Of a DNA stretch of 20,643 nt, positions 7,773-15,523 are shown one piece after another. Both the position numbers and the translations under genes were made by a program. This stretch comes from JAICYJ01 sp035695105 (GTDB lineage: Bacteria; Actinomycetota; Thermoleophilia; Gaiellales; JAICJC01), in contig DASSEV010000084.1 in NCBI GenBank assembly GCA_035695105.1, forward strand, positions 1 to 20,643. Reading direction: 5' to 3'. The notes below the pieces were generated by a model, which saw only the letters and a list, made by a program, of their open reading frames with translations, was not told the origin of the DNA and did not search any database. Position 1 is the first letter of the stretch; each line of letters opens with the position of its first letter.

Positions 7773-8138
7773 CTACGCGGCCATCCGCGACCGCAGGCCG
7801 CCGCCGAACCAGACCCGCCGGGTGACATGGAAGGCTGCGCCGACGCGTGCCATCAGCGCCTCGGCGTTGAGCGGCTCGGACGGGTCGACGGTGATCAGGG
7901 AGATCGCGTCGAGGCCCGCGACGGCGAGGCCCTCGGCGAGGGACTCCACGTCCGCGGGGTGTGTGCCGAGTTCGATAAGGATCACCGCCGGGCGGACGCG
8001 GTGCAGGAGCGCCAGCGCCTCGTGCGCGCCGCAGGCCACCGAGATGTCGCAGTGCGCGGCGAGCCGGCGGATCAGCGGCGAGGTGGAGGGGCCGCGCTCG
8101 ATCACGAGCACGGCGGCGCGGGGGAACAGCTCGAACAC
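7773..8138 (-). CDS. Receiver-like (pseudo-CheY) protein lacking the phospho-acceptor
   Basis: A protein of about 121 residues that reads like a stand-alone response-regulator receiver fold. Strand 1 is AAVLVIERGPS, helix 1 is STSPLIRRLAAH, then comes a GAHEALALLHRVRP helix, and strand 3 is AVILIELG. In active receivers strand 3 ends in the phosphorylated Asp (LLD); here it is Glu56. The acidic pair after strand 1 is reduced to Glu14, and no conserved Lys follows strand 5. It is therefore probably not phosphorylated in the usual way, and a binding or scaffold role is inferred. GTG 8138 is chosen because GAGGG lies 4 nt upstream and the fold begins at once. It diverges from the adenosyltransferase gene with only 27 bases between. 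Family assignment is by fold pattern, not by close similarity. Confidence 0.65.
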   Translation of the reverse strand: MFELFPRAAVLVIERGPSTSPLIRRLAAHCDISVACGAHEALALLHRVRPAVILIELGTHPADVESLAEGLAVAGLDAISLITVDPSEPLNAEALMARVGAAFHVTRRVWFGGGLRSRMAA

Positions 8139-8153
8139 CCAGCCCTCGCGCGA

Positions 8154-8159
8154 TACCCT
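8154..8159 (+). promoter_or_regulatory. -10 box of the adenosyltransferase gene
   Basis: TACCCT followed by GTCCGC and then A8166. This puts the expected transcription start on the first base of the proposed ATC start codon. Confidence 0.5.
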
Positions 8160-8165
8160 GTCCGC

Positions 8166-8747
8166 ATCGTCCGCCTCGACCGCATCTACACCCGCGCCGG
8201 CGACGCCGGCCAGACCTCGCTCGGCGACGGCGAGCGGGTCTCCAAGGCCTCGGCGCGCATCTGGGCGTACGGCACGGTCGACGATACCGGCGCCGCGATC
8301 GGCGTGGCCATCGCCCAGGGGCTCCGCCCGGATGTGGCCGACCTGCTGCGCACGGTGCAGAACGACCTGTTCGACGTCGGCGCGGACCTCTCGGTGCCGA
8401 TCGAGACGATGCGCGGCAAGGGCAAGTCCCGGCTCCGGATCACCGAGGTGCACGTGACGGCGCTCGAGGCGGCGTGCGACCGCTACAGCGAGGGCCTGGC
8501 GCCGCTGACGAGCTTCGTCCTGTCCGGGGGAACTCCGCAGTCCGCGGCGCTGCACCTGGCGCGCACCGTCTGCCGCGGGGCCGAGCGCCACGCGGTCGCG
8601 CTGGCTGGGGAGGGGCCCGTCAACCCGCACACGCTGGCGTACCTGAACCGCCTCAGCGACCTGCTCTTCATCCTCGCGCGCGTCCACAACGACGATGGGC
8701 GCGGCGACGTGCTCTGGCGGCCGGGCGCCTCGATCGCGGAGGGGTGA
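8166..8747 (+). CDS. pduO: ATP:cob(I)alamin adenosyltransferase (PduO type)
   Basis: An enzyme of about 193 residues that transfers the adenosyl group of ATP to cob(I)alamin, making the adenosylcobalamin needed by the mutase encoded next. The family start is seen as RLDRIYTRAGDAGQTSLGDG, the ATP-binding loop. Arg137-Gly-Ala-Glu-Arg141 matches the CRxAER helix, and YLNRLSDLLFILAR is the C-terminal signature. The oddity is the start. No ATG, GTG or TTG occurs in frame near the conserved N-terminus, and relatives begin with Met directly before VRLDRIYT, where this gene has ATC at 8166. A TACCCT box 6 nt before fits a leaderless ATC start; a base error is the alternative. It lies 29 bases before the mutase gene, which has its own promoter. 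Function is secure, start is not. Confidence 0.9.
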   Translation: MVRLDRIYTRAGDAGQTSLGDGERVSKASARIWAYGTVDDTGAAIGVAIAQGLRPDVADLLRTVQNDLFDVGADLSVPIETMRGKGKSRLRITEVHVTALEAACDRYSEGLAPLTSFVLSGGTPQSAALHLARTVCRGAERHAVALAGEGPVNPHTLAYLNRLSDLLFILARVHNDDGRGDVLWRPGASIAEG

Positions 8748-8763
8748 CCGCCCGCGCCGGGTG

Positions 8764-8769
8764 TACGCT
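8764..8769 (+). promoter_or_regulatory. -10 box of the mutase large-subunit gene
   Basis: TACGCT, then 7 nt, then ATG 8777. It supports a leaderless start at 8777 rather than the longer open frame upstream, which runs inside the adenosyltransferase gene. Confidence 0.5.
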
Positions 8770-8776
8770 GCCCGGC

Positions 8777-10396
8777 ATGGCGACCGCCGGCCTGCCCGAC
8801 CCGTCCGACGAGCCGCGGGCGGACCCCTCGACGATCTCCGGGATCCCGCTGCGGCCGCTCTACACCCCGGAGTCGACGCCGATCGACTACGCGCGCGATC
8901 TGGGGGATCCCGGCCGCTATCCGTTCACGCGCGGGGTGTACGAGACGATGTACCGCGGCAAGCTGTGGACGATGCGGCAGTTCGCCGGGTTCGGCACCGC
9001 CGAGGAGACGAACCGGCGCTTCCGCTACCTGCTCGAGCACGGCCAGACCGGGCTGTCGACGGCGTTCGACATGCCCACGCTGATGGGCTACGACTCGGAC
9101 CACGCGCGCTCGCTGGGCGAGGTGGGGCGCGAAGGGGTGGCGGTCGACACGCTGGCCGACATGGAGGATCTGTTCCGCGGCATTCCGCTGGATCGCGTGA
9201 CCACGTCGATGACCGTCAACGCCCCGGCGGCGATCGTGCTCGCGCAGTACGTCTGCGTGGCCGAGCGGCAGGGCGTGCCGCCGGAGCGGCTGGGCGGGAC
9301 GATCCAGGCGGACATCCTCAAGGAGTACATCGCGCAGAAGGAGTGGATCTTCCCGCCGGAGCCGTCGATGCGGCTGATGATCGACATGATCGAGTGGTGC
9401 ACGCGCACGATGCCGCGGTGGCACCCGGTCTCGATCTCCGGCTACCACATCCGGGAGGCGGGGGCGACCGCGGCGCAGGAGCTCGCGTTCACGCTGGCCG
9501 ACGGGTTCGCCTACGTCGAGCGGTCGATCGAGCGCGGCCTGGACGTGGACGAGTTCGCGCCGCGGCTCTCGTTCTTCTTCAACGCGCATATCGACTTCTT
9601 CGAGGAGATCGCGAAGTACCGGGCGGCGCGCCGGATATGGGCGCGGGAGCTGCGCGAGCGCTACGGGGCGAAGACGGACCGGGCGCTGCTGATGCGGTTC
9701 CACACCCAGACGGCGGGCGTCTCGCTGACGGCGCAGCAGCCGCAGGTGAACATCGTCCGTACGGCGATCGAGGCGCTCGCGGCCGTGCTCGGCGGCACGC
9801 AGTCGCTGCACACGAACAGCTACGACGAGGCGCTGGCGCTGCCGACCGAGGAGGCGGCGCGGCTTGCGCTGCGGACGCAGCAGGTGATCGCGGCCGAGAC
9901 CGGCGTGGTGCACACGGCCGACCCGCTGGGCGGGTCGTGGCTGGTGGAGTCGCTGACCGACGAGCTGGAGCGCCAGGCGTATGAGTACTTCGACCGCATC
10001 GAGCGCCTGGGCGGCGTGGTGGCAGCGCTTGACGAGAACTTCTTCCAGCGCGAGATCGCTGAGGCGAGCTACCGGTTCCAGCAGGAGGTGGAGTCGGGCC
10101 AGCGCTCGATCGTCGGTGTGAACGCGCACACCGAGGGCGACGAGGAGCCGCTCGAGCTGCTGCACATCCCGATCGAGGTGGAGCAGCGGCAGGTGGCCCG
10201 GCTGCATGCGGTGCGCGGCGAGCGCAGTCAGGCCGAGGTCGACCGGGCGCTCGCGGGGCTGCAACGGGCGGCGGAGGGCGACGACAACGTGATGCCGCAC
10301 CTCGTCGAGTGCGCACGCGCATACGCGAGCGAGGGCGAGATCTGCGACGCCCTCCGGTCGGTCTGGGGCGTGTACCGCGAGACCCCGGTGTTCTGA
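8777..10396 (+). CDS. icmA: Isobutyryl-CoA mutase-type large subunit
   Basis: A 539-residue catalytic subunit of the adenosylcobalamin-dependent acyl-CoA mutase family, with the TIM-barrel but no B12 domain, which is encoded separately at 12055. Motifs include YPFTRGVYETMYRGKLWTMR, SGYHIREAGATAAQELA with the cobalamin-facing His, and FHTQTAGVSLTAQQP. Two substrate-pocket positions set specificity. Methylmalonyl-CoA mutase has Tyr89 and Arg207, 118 residues apart. Isobutyryl-CoA mutase has Phe80 and Gln198, also 118 apart. This protein has Phe69 in RQFAGF and Gln187 in KEYIAQKEW, again 118 apart. It therefore probably interconverts isobutyryl-CoA and butyryl-CoA. Length and motifs resemble Streptomyces IcmA (about 566 residues). 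No methylmalonyl-CoA epimerase gene is nearby. Annotation as methylmalonyl-CoA mutase is the common alternative; a related 2-hydroxyisobutyryl-CoA mutase would have Ile at the first position. Confidence 0.9.
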   Translation: MATAGLPDPSDEPRADPSTISGIPLRPLYTPESTPIDYARDLGDPGRYPFTRGVYETMYRGKLWTMRQFAGFGTAEETNRRFRYLLEHGQTGLSTAFDMPTLMGYDSDHARSLGEVGREGVAVDTLADMEDLFRGIPLDRVTTSMTVNAPAAIVLAQYVCVAERQGVPPERLGGTIQADILKEYIAQKEWIFPPEPSMRLMIDMIEWCTRTMPRWHPVSISGYHIREAGATAAQELAFTLADGFAYVERSIERGLDVDEFAPRLSFFFNAHIDFFEEIAKYRAARRIWARELRERYGAKTDRALLMRFHTQTAGVSLTAQQPQVNIVRTAIEALAAVLGGTQSLHTNSYDEALALPTEEAARLALRTQQVIAAETGVVHTADPLGGSWLVESLTDELERQAYEYFDRIERLGGVVAALDENFFQREIAEASYRFQQEVESGQRSIVGVNAHTEGDEEPLELLHIPIEVEQRQVARLHAVRGERSQAEVDRALAGLQRAAEGDDNVMPHLVECARAYASEGEICDALRSVWGVYRETPVF

Positions 10397-10403
10397 CGCC
10401 ATA

Positions 10404-10596
10404 GTGACGAATCGCCACAGATTCGGCCAGGACCGCCGTCGTCGTCCGGCACTGCCTCTGAGGTGGTTTCTGGCCGCTATCGGACGCTGCGGCTGCGACG
10501 CGGTCTCAGTCCGCGCGAGTCGCGCGCGCGGCGGTGACGAATCCGCAACGGCCCGGGCGACGGCCTCTGAGGCGGTTTCCGGCCGGTAGCGGACGC
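10404..10596 (+). repeat. Two-copy imperfect direct repeat behind icmA
   Basis: Copy A (10404-10487) and copy B (10534-10596) each start with GTGACGAATC and end in a 34-bp block (10454-10487 and 10563-10596) that matches at 30 of 34 positions, beginning GCCTCTGAGG. The middle differs by 21 bp in length. In copy A, CGAATC and GATTCG (10408-10425) form a 6-bp hairpin just past the icmA stop, which may help termination. The 238-bp gap holds nothing else that I can see apart from the promoter of the next gene. Confidence 0.6.
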
Positions 10597-10620
10597 CGGA
10601 GAGCCGGATCGGGGCGGCGC

Positions 10621-10626
10621 TAGACT
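10621..10626 (+). promoter_or_regulatory. -10 box of the cupin gene
   Basis: TAGACT, then 8 nt, then ATG 10635. The same TAGACT hexamer stands before icmB and the UspA-like gene. Confidence 0.5.
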
Positions 10627-10634
10627 CGCCGCCC

Positions 10635-10955
10635 ATGGATGCCTTCGAGCTCTCCGACGTCGAGGCCGCCCGCGCCGCTGCCGGCCGCCTCTACGAGGAG
10701 TTCCTCCGCGTCGACTCCATGAGCGCCGGTCTCTATGTGCTCGACGCCGGCGCGACCGATCCCCAGTCGCCGCACGCGCAGGACGAGATCTACTACGTCG
10801 TCGCCGGCCGCGCCGAGATCGAGGTCGCGGGCGAGAGCCGTCCCGTCCAGCCGGGATCGGTCGTGTTCGTCGCCAAGGACGTCGAGCACCGCTTCCACTC
10901 GATCGCCGAGCGGCTCGAGCTGCTCGTGCTGTTCGCCCCGGCCGAGACGTCCTGA
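10635..10955 (+). CDS. Small cupin-domain protein
   Basis: A 106-residue single-domain cupin, a small beta-barrel that usually binds a divalent metal. Cupin motif 1 is seen as PHAQDEIYYVVAGRAEIEVAG (His and Glu ligands, then the Gly turn), and motif 2 as PGSVVFVAKDVEHRF with the second His. Such small cupins are varied: some are dioxygenases or isomerases, many only bind ligands, so no reaction can be given. It lies on the same strand as icmA and icmB but has its own promoter and is followed by a hairpin terminator, so a shared operon is unlikely. A role in acyl-CoA metabolism is not shown by the sequence. Confidence 0.9.
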   Translation: MDAFELSDVEAARAAAGRLYEEFLRVDSMSAGLYVLDAGATDPQSPHAQDEIYYVVAGRAEIEVAGESRPVQPGSVVFVAKDVEHRFHSIAERLELLVLFAPAETS

Positions 10956-10956
10956 A

Positions 10957-10970
10957 CCCCCTTCCGGGGG
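10957..10970 (+). terminator. Hairpin after the cupin gene
   Basis: CCCCC (10957-10961), TTCC loop, GGGGG (10966-10970), then ATTTC. It starts directly after the stop codon at 10953-10955. Compact GC stem with a short U-containing tail. Confidence 0.6.
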
Positions 10971-11006
10971 ATTTCGCGCTGCCCCGTTCACACGGACGCT
11001 CGAGCC

Positions 11007-12008
11007 ATGAACGACACCGGCTCCCGCACCTCCACCCAGAGCGGCCAGACGCTCGTCCTGATCACCCTCTTCATGTTCGCCCTGCTCGGCATGTGCGCCC
11101 TCGCGATCGACGTCGGCGTCTGGTACCAGCAGAAGCGCGCGGTGCAGAACGCCGCCGACGCGGGTGCGCTGGCCGGAGCCGCGACGCTGCCCACCGGATG
11201 GTCGGCCGCCACGTCCGCCGCAGCGGCGGAGCTGACCGCGAACATCCAGGGCGCGACCGTCACCTACCAGCCCGCCAGCGTCTACGTCACCAACGACAGC
11301 ATCCGCGTCACGGCCAGCAAGCCTGCCCAGAGCTTCTTCGCCAAGGCGCTCACGTCGAAGTCCGTGACGACGACCGCCACCGCAACCGCCACCTTCATGA
11401 ACGCCGGCGGCGGGGCGCTCCCGTGGGGCGTGCTCAAGCAGACCTACACCCCGGGCACCACCTACCCCATCTACGTCGATCAGCAGGGCCCGAACAACGG
11501 CGCGCTGCGGCTGCCCGCCTGGGACACCGGCAGCTCGACCTGCTCGACGAGCGGCCTCAGCGGGGGTGGTGCAAGCCTCTACGCCGCCGAGGTCAGCGGC
11601 GGGGTCACCGTCTGCCCCGTGAAGATCAACGACGTGCTCGGCACCAAGACCGGCCAGAACAGCGGCCCGACGACGCAGGCGGTCACCGACCGCTGCGGCG
11701 GTGCGGCGCTTCAGCCGGTCAGCTCGATCGTCTCGTTCCCTGCCGGCGGCACGCCGAACCTGCTCAAGCCCGCAAGCTGCCAGGTCGTGCTGTTGCCGCT
11801 GGTGGTCGATGCCAATACGGGCAACCCGGTCTGGCCCACGACCGGCAGCGGCAACGTCCGCGTCGTCGGGTTCTCCTGGTGGGTCGTGAGCGCGGTGAAG
11901 AACGGCGGCAAGGAGGTCGACGCGGTCTACGTGGGCGACGCCCCGATCACCGCCACCACTTCTGGCGGCAGCCTTCCCGCCGCCTACACGGCGCAGCTCA
12001 CGGGCTAG
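11007..12008 (+). CDS. TadE/TadG-like protein with N-terminal Tad anchor
   Basis: A 333-residue protein with an N-terminal membrane segment at about residues 14-37, followed by DVGVWYQQKRAVQNAADAGA at 35-53. This is the hallmark of the Tad (Flp pilus-assembly TadE/G-like) domain. The rest, about residues 60-333, would be outside the membrane and is rich in Ser, Thr, Gly and Val, with four to five Cys in the region of residues 175-255 that could form disulphides. TadG proteins are minor components of tight-adherence pili, but no other tad gene is in the window, so a pilus role is only possible. No leaderless box or strong Shine-Dalgarno precedes ATG 11007. It separates the two mutase subunit genes and shows no link to them in function. 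Confidence 0.8.
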   Translation: MNDTGSRTSTQSGQTLVLITLFMFALLGMCALAIDVGVWYQQKRAVQNAADAGALAGAATLPTGWSAATSAAAAELTANIQGATVTYQPASVYVTNDSIRVTASKPAQSFFAKALTSKSVTTTATATATFMNAGGGALPWGVLKQTYTPGTTYPIYVDQQGPNNGALRLPAWDTGSSTCSTSGLSGGGASLYAAEVSGGVTVCPVKINDVLGTKTGQNSGPTTQAVTDRCGGAALQPVSSIVSFPAGGTPNLLKPASCQVVLLPLVVDANTGNPVWPTTGSGNVRVVGFSWWVVSAVKNGGKEVDAVYVGDAPITATTSGGSLPAAYTAQLTG

Positions 12009-12038
12009 CCTCTGCGCCCGGCGGAATCGGCCGCTGGC

Positions 12039-12044
12039 TAGACT
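12039..12044 (+). promoter_or_regulatory. -10 box of the icmB operon
   Basis: TAGACT, then 10 nt, then ATG 12055, so the leader would be zero to a few bases. It likely drives icmB, crotonase, etfB and etfA together. Confidence 0.45.
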
Positions 12045-12054
12045 CGACGGCGAT

Positions 12055-12450
12055 ATGAGCCGCCGAATCCGAGTCGTCGTCGCGAAGCCGGGCCTGGACG
12101 GGCACGACCGGGGGGCGAAGATCATCGCCCGCACCCTTCGGGACGCCGGCATGGAGGTGATCTACACGGGTCTCCACCAGACGCCCGAGCAGATCGTCGA
12201 GACGGCCATCCAGGAGGACGCCGATGCGGTCGGCATCTCGATCCTCTCAGGCGCCCACATGACGCTCGTCCCGCGCATCCTCGAGCTGCTCAAGCAGCAG
12301 GGGGCGGAGGACGTGCTGGTCGTGGTGGGAGGGACGATTCCCGCCGACGACATCGAGGAGCTCAAGCGGCAGGGGGTCGCCGAGGTCTACACGCCGGGCG
12401 CCCCGACCGCCGCGATCGTCGAGTTCCTGCAGTCGAGGTTGGCGAGCTAG
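12055..12450 (+). CDS. icmB: Isobutyryl-CoA mutase small (B12-binding) subunit
   Basis: A 131-residue cobalamin-binding domain protein. The base-off/His-on signature Asp-x-His-x-x-Gly is seen as LDGHDRG at about residues 16-22. It is followed by SILSGAH, which contacts the nucleotide tail, and VVVGGTIPADD at about residues 90-100. This is a flavodoxin-like fold of the length of Streptomyces IcmB (about 136). It pairs with the large subunit encoded at 8777-10396 to form the active heterotetramer. The two genes are split by a cupin and a TadG-like gene but face the same way. It is followed after 6 bases by the crotonase gene and starts a four-gene run ending with etfA. Confidence 0.93.
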   Translation: MSRRIRVVVAKPGLDGHDRGAKIIARTLRDAGMEVIYTGLHQTPEQIVETAIQEDADAVGISILSGAHMTLVPRILELLKQQGAEDVLVVVGGTIPADDIEELKRQGVAEVYTPGAPTAAIVEFLQSRLAS

Positions 12451-12456
12451 CCACCA

Positions 12457-13233
<777 letters not shown>

Positions 13234-13261
13234 CCGTCAACAACAGCAAGCAGGGGGAAAG

Positions 13262-14047
13262 GTGAACATCGCAGTCTGCGTCAAGGAGGTGCCGAGCGCG
13301 ACCAGCGCGAAGCGCATGGATCCGTCGACCAACCGGCTCGACCGGGCGGGCGACAGCGAGCTGAACCCGTTCGACGTGCACGGCCTCGAGGAGGCCATCA
13401 AGCTGCGCGAGGCGGGACACGACGTGGGCGAGATCGTCGCCCTGTGCATGGGGCGCGAGCAGGCACAGCGGCCGCTGCAAAAGGCGCTCGCGCTGGGCGC
13501 CGACCGCGCGGTGCTGCTGACCGACGATGCCCTGGCAGGCTCTGACATCAGCGGTACGGCCTACGCGCTGGCGCAGGCGCTCGACAAGCAGAACGCCGAC
13601 CTCGTCATCCTCGGCCAGCAGGCGGCCGACGCCGATTGCTACGTGATGGCCGCGGCGGTCGCCGATCACCTGCGCCGGCCGCTGGTGACCCAGGTCGCCG
13701 AGCTGTCGCTGGACGGATCGACGCTGCGCGCCAAGCGGCAGACGGAGCACGGCTACGACGTGATCGAGGCGCCGCTGCCGGCGGTGATCTCGGTCTCGGA
13801 CGCGATCAATACGCCGCGTCTGCCCTCCATCAAGGCGATCATGGGTGCGAAGAAGAAGCCGACCGACGTCGTCTCGGCCGCCGATGCCGGCATCGACCCG
13901 TCACGGGTGGGTGCGGCCGGCGCGAAGAACGTCGTCGCCAGCGTGTCGCCGCCGCCGGCCAAGGACTCGGGACAGCGGATCGAGGACGCGGGAGGCGACT
14001 CTGCCGGGGCGATCGTGCAGTTCCTGTCCGAGAGGGGCGTGATCTAG
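13262..14047 (+). CDS. etfB: Electron transfer flavoprotein, beta subunit
   Basis: A 261-residue ETF beta (FixA) subunit, which binds AMP and partners ETF alpha to take electrons from acyl-CoA dehydrogenases. Family features: N-terminal IAVCVKEVPSA, a VHGLEEAIKLRE helix, LGQQAADADC in the nucleotide-binding region, and LPAVISVSDAINTPRLPSIK with the recognition-loop region that contacts dehydrogenases. The start is GTG at 13262, preceded by AGGGGGAAAG, a clear Shine-Dalgarno. The gap to crotonase is 28 bases, and etfA begins directly after the stop. The C-terminal part is Ala/Gly/Pro-rich. Confidence 0.95.
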   Translation: MNIAVCVKEVPSATSAKRMDPSTNRLDRAGDSELNPFDVHGLEEAIKLREAGHDVGEIVALCMGREQAQRPLQKALALGADRAVLLTDDALAGSDISGTAYALAQALDKQNADLVILGQQAADADCYVMAAAVADHLRRPLVTQVAELSLDGSTLRAKRQTEHGYDVIEAPLPAVISVSDAINTPRLPSIKAIMGAKKKPTDVVSAADAGIDPSRVGAAGAKNVVASVSPPPAKDSGQRIEDAGGDSAGAIVQFLSERGVI

Positions 14048-14998
14048 ATGGCGGGCACGATCGTCTTCGTCGACCACTTCGAGGGCTCGTTCAATCCCAA
14101 CAGCCTGGGCATGCTGGTTCGTGCATCGCAGGGCGGCGAGGTGACCGCGTTCGTCGCCGGCTCCGGGATCGACGACGGCTGGGCCGCCGGACTGGGCGCG
14201 TACGGCGCCAGCCACGTGCTGGTGGCGGACGACCCGGCGCTGGGGTCGCTGCCGCAGCCGCTGGTCGATGCGCTCGAGCCGCACGCGCGCGAGGCGGCCG
14301 CCGTGCTGTTCGGCGCGGGCGTGGTCTCGGCGGACGTGGCGGCCGGTCTGGCCGCGCGGCTTGGTGCCGGCATCAACTGCGAGACCACCGACTTCACGAT
14401 CGGTGACGGCGGCGTCACCGCCGTGCGGCCGGCGCTGGGCGACACGGTGATGGTCGAGTCCAGCTTCGCCGCGTCGCCGGCGGTGATCCTGTCTCGCGCG
14501 AACGCCTTCCCGGCCGACCCGGTCGGCTCGGGGACTGCCCAGGTCGAGCGCGTGCAGCCGACGGTGCAGGACTGGTCGGCGGCCGCGACGCTGGTCGGCC
14601 AGGAGCAGGCGTCACGCGGCGGGGTCGACATCACCGAAGCCGACGTGCTGGTCGCGTTCGGCCGAGGCATCGGCGGCCCGGAGAACATCCCCGTGATCCA
14701 GGAGCTCGCGAGCGCCCTCGGCGGCGAGATCGCAGCGACCAGGGCGGTGGTGGATGCCGGCTGGACGGACTACTCGATGCAGGTCGGGCAGACGGGGAAG
14801 ACCGTGTCCCCGAAGCTCTACGTTGCCTGCGGCATCTCGGGCGCGATCCAGCACAAGGTGGGCATGGCCAACTCCGGTGTGATCGTGGCGATCAACAAGG
14901 ACGTCAACGCACCCATCTTCGAGTTCGCCGACCTCGGCGTGGTCGGCGATGCGCTCACCGTCGTGCCCAGGCTGACCGAGGCGCTGAAGTCGCGCTGA
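14048..14998 (+). CDS. etfA: Electron transfer flavoprotein, alpha subunit
   Basis: A 316-residue ETF alpha (FixB) subunit. The N-terminal domain (about 1-185) is followed by the FAD domain, with VAFGRGIGGPENIPVI, SMQVGQTGKTVSPKLYVACG and the family signature GISGAIQHKVGM through IFEFADLGVVGDA. ETF carries one FAD electron pair between acyl-CoA dehydrogenases and ETF-quinone oxidoreductase, which is encoded nearby on the other strand (16086-17789). The ATG follows the etfB stop with no gap, so expression should be coupled. A strong hairpin (15005-15041) follows the stop and probably ends the operon. Confidence 0.96.
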   Translation: MAGTIVFVDHFEGSFNPNSLGMLVRASQGGEVTAFVAGSGIDDGWAAGLGAYGASHVLVADDPALGSLPQPLVDALEPHAREAAAVLFGAGVVSADVAAGLAARLGAGINCETTDFTIGDGGVTAVRPALGDTVMVESSFAASPAVILSRANAFPADPVGSGTAQVERVQPTVQDWSAAATLVGQEQASRGGVDITEADVLVAFGRGIGGPENIPVIQELASALGGEIAATRAVVDAGWTDYSMQVGQTGKTVSPKLYVACGISGAIQHKVGMANSGVIVAINKDVNAPIFEFADLGVVGDALTVVPRLTEALKSR

Positions 14999-15004
14999 TC
15001 GGCT

Positions 15005-15041
15005 GGGTGAACCAATAGTGCCAGGCACCTTTGGTTCACCC
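15005..15041 (+). terminator. Perfect hairpin after etfA, possible REP-like element
   Basis: GGGTGAACCAA (15005-15015) pairs perfectly with TTGGTTCACCC (15031-15041). The loop itself holds the small palindrome GTGCCAGGCAC. It lies six bases past the etfA stop and acts as a likely terminator. The internal palindrome makes it look like a dispersed repetitive palindrome. Confidence 0.65.
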
Positions 15042-15046
15042 CGAGC

Positions 15047-15076
15047 TTGCACCGTCTGCCACGAACGACCTAGACT
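15047..15076 (+). promoter_or_regulatory. Promoter of the UspA-like gene
   Basis: TTGCAC (15047-15052), 18-nt spacer, TAGACT (15071-15076), then 6 nt to ATG 15083. This is the most complete housekeeping-sigma promoter in the window and it places transcription start at the start codon. Confidence 0.65.
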
Positions 15077-15082
15077 GCGCGC

Positions 15083-15523
15083 ATGGCCGCGCACCGCATC
15101 CTGGTGGTCGCGAACGAGACCGTCGCCGGCCGCGAGCTGCTCGACGACCTGCGCGAGCGAGGGGCCGGGAGGGATGCCGAGGTGCTGGTGGTGGCGCCCG
15201 CGCTGAACACGCGCCTGCACCACCTCTTCGCCGACGTCGACCATGCCCGTGAGCTGGCCGAGCAGCGCCTCGCCGGCTCGATCCATACGCTGCGCGCCGA
15301 GGGCATCGAGGCGCGCGGCGCCATCGGCGACGGCGACCCGGTGCGGGCGATCGAGGACGCGCTGTTCGAGTTCGACGCGGACGAGATCGTGATCTCGACG
15401 CACCCGGTGGAGCGCTCGAACTGGCTGGAGAAGAAGACGGTCGACCGGGCGCGCGAGAAGTTCGCCATCCCGGTCACGCACGTCGTCGTCGACCTCGGGC
15501 GGGACTGGGCCACGACGGGGTAG
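15083..15523 (+). CDS. UspA-like (universal stress protein fold) protein
   Basis: A 146-residue protein with an alpha/beta pattern of the universal stress protein type. Strand 1 is HRILVVANE, strand 2 is AEVLVVAPA, a long helix includes DHARELAEQRLAG, and strand 4 is DEIVISTHP. It ends FAIPVTHVVVDL, the usual last strand. The ATP-binding motif of many Usp proteins (G-x2-G-x9-G-S/T) is absent; instead there is STHPVERSNWLEKK, so it may not bind ATP, or may bind another ligand. It has its own strong promoter and looks leaderless. It is not in an operon with etfA because of the intervening hairpin. The stop TAG is also the start of the -10 box of the next gene. Confidence 0.75.
   Translation: MAAHRILVVANETVAGRELLDDLRERGAGRDAEVLVVAPALNTRLHHLFADVDHARELAEQRLAGSIHTLRAEGIEARGAIGDGDPVRAIEDALFEFDADEIVISTHPVERSNWLEKKTVDRAREKFAIPVTHVVVDLGRDWATTG

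Noticed and set aside
8777..10396. Methylmalonyl-CoA mutase
   Set aside because: The pocket residues are Phe69/Gln187, not Tyr/Arg, and no epimerase gene accompanies it. Kept as an alternative only.
10404..10596. Start of a CRISPR or satellite array
   Set aside because: There are only two copies, imperfect and unequally spaced.
8483..10636. A 717-codon open frame on the minus strand across icmA
   Set aside because: It is antisense to a gene with full family motifs and has the Arg/His/Leu-rich look of a mirror frame in high-GC DNA.
10620..12152. A 510-codon open frame on the minus strand
   Set aside because: It spans three real plus-strand genes (cupin, TadG-like, icmB) and is low-complexity.
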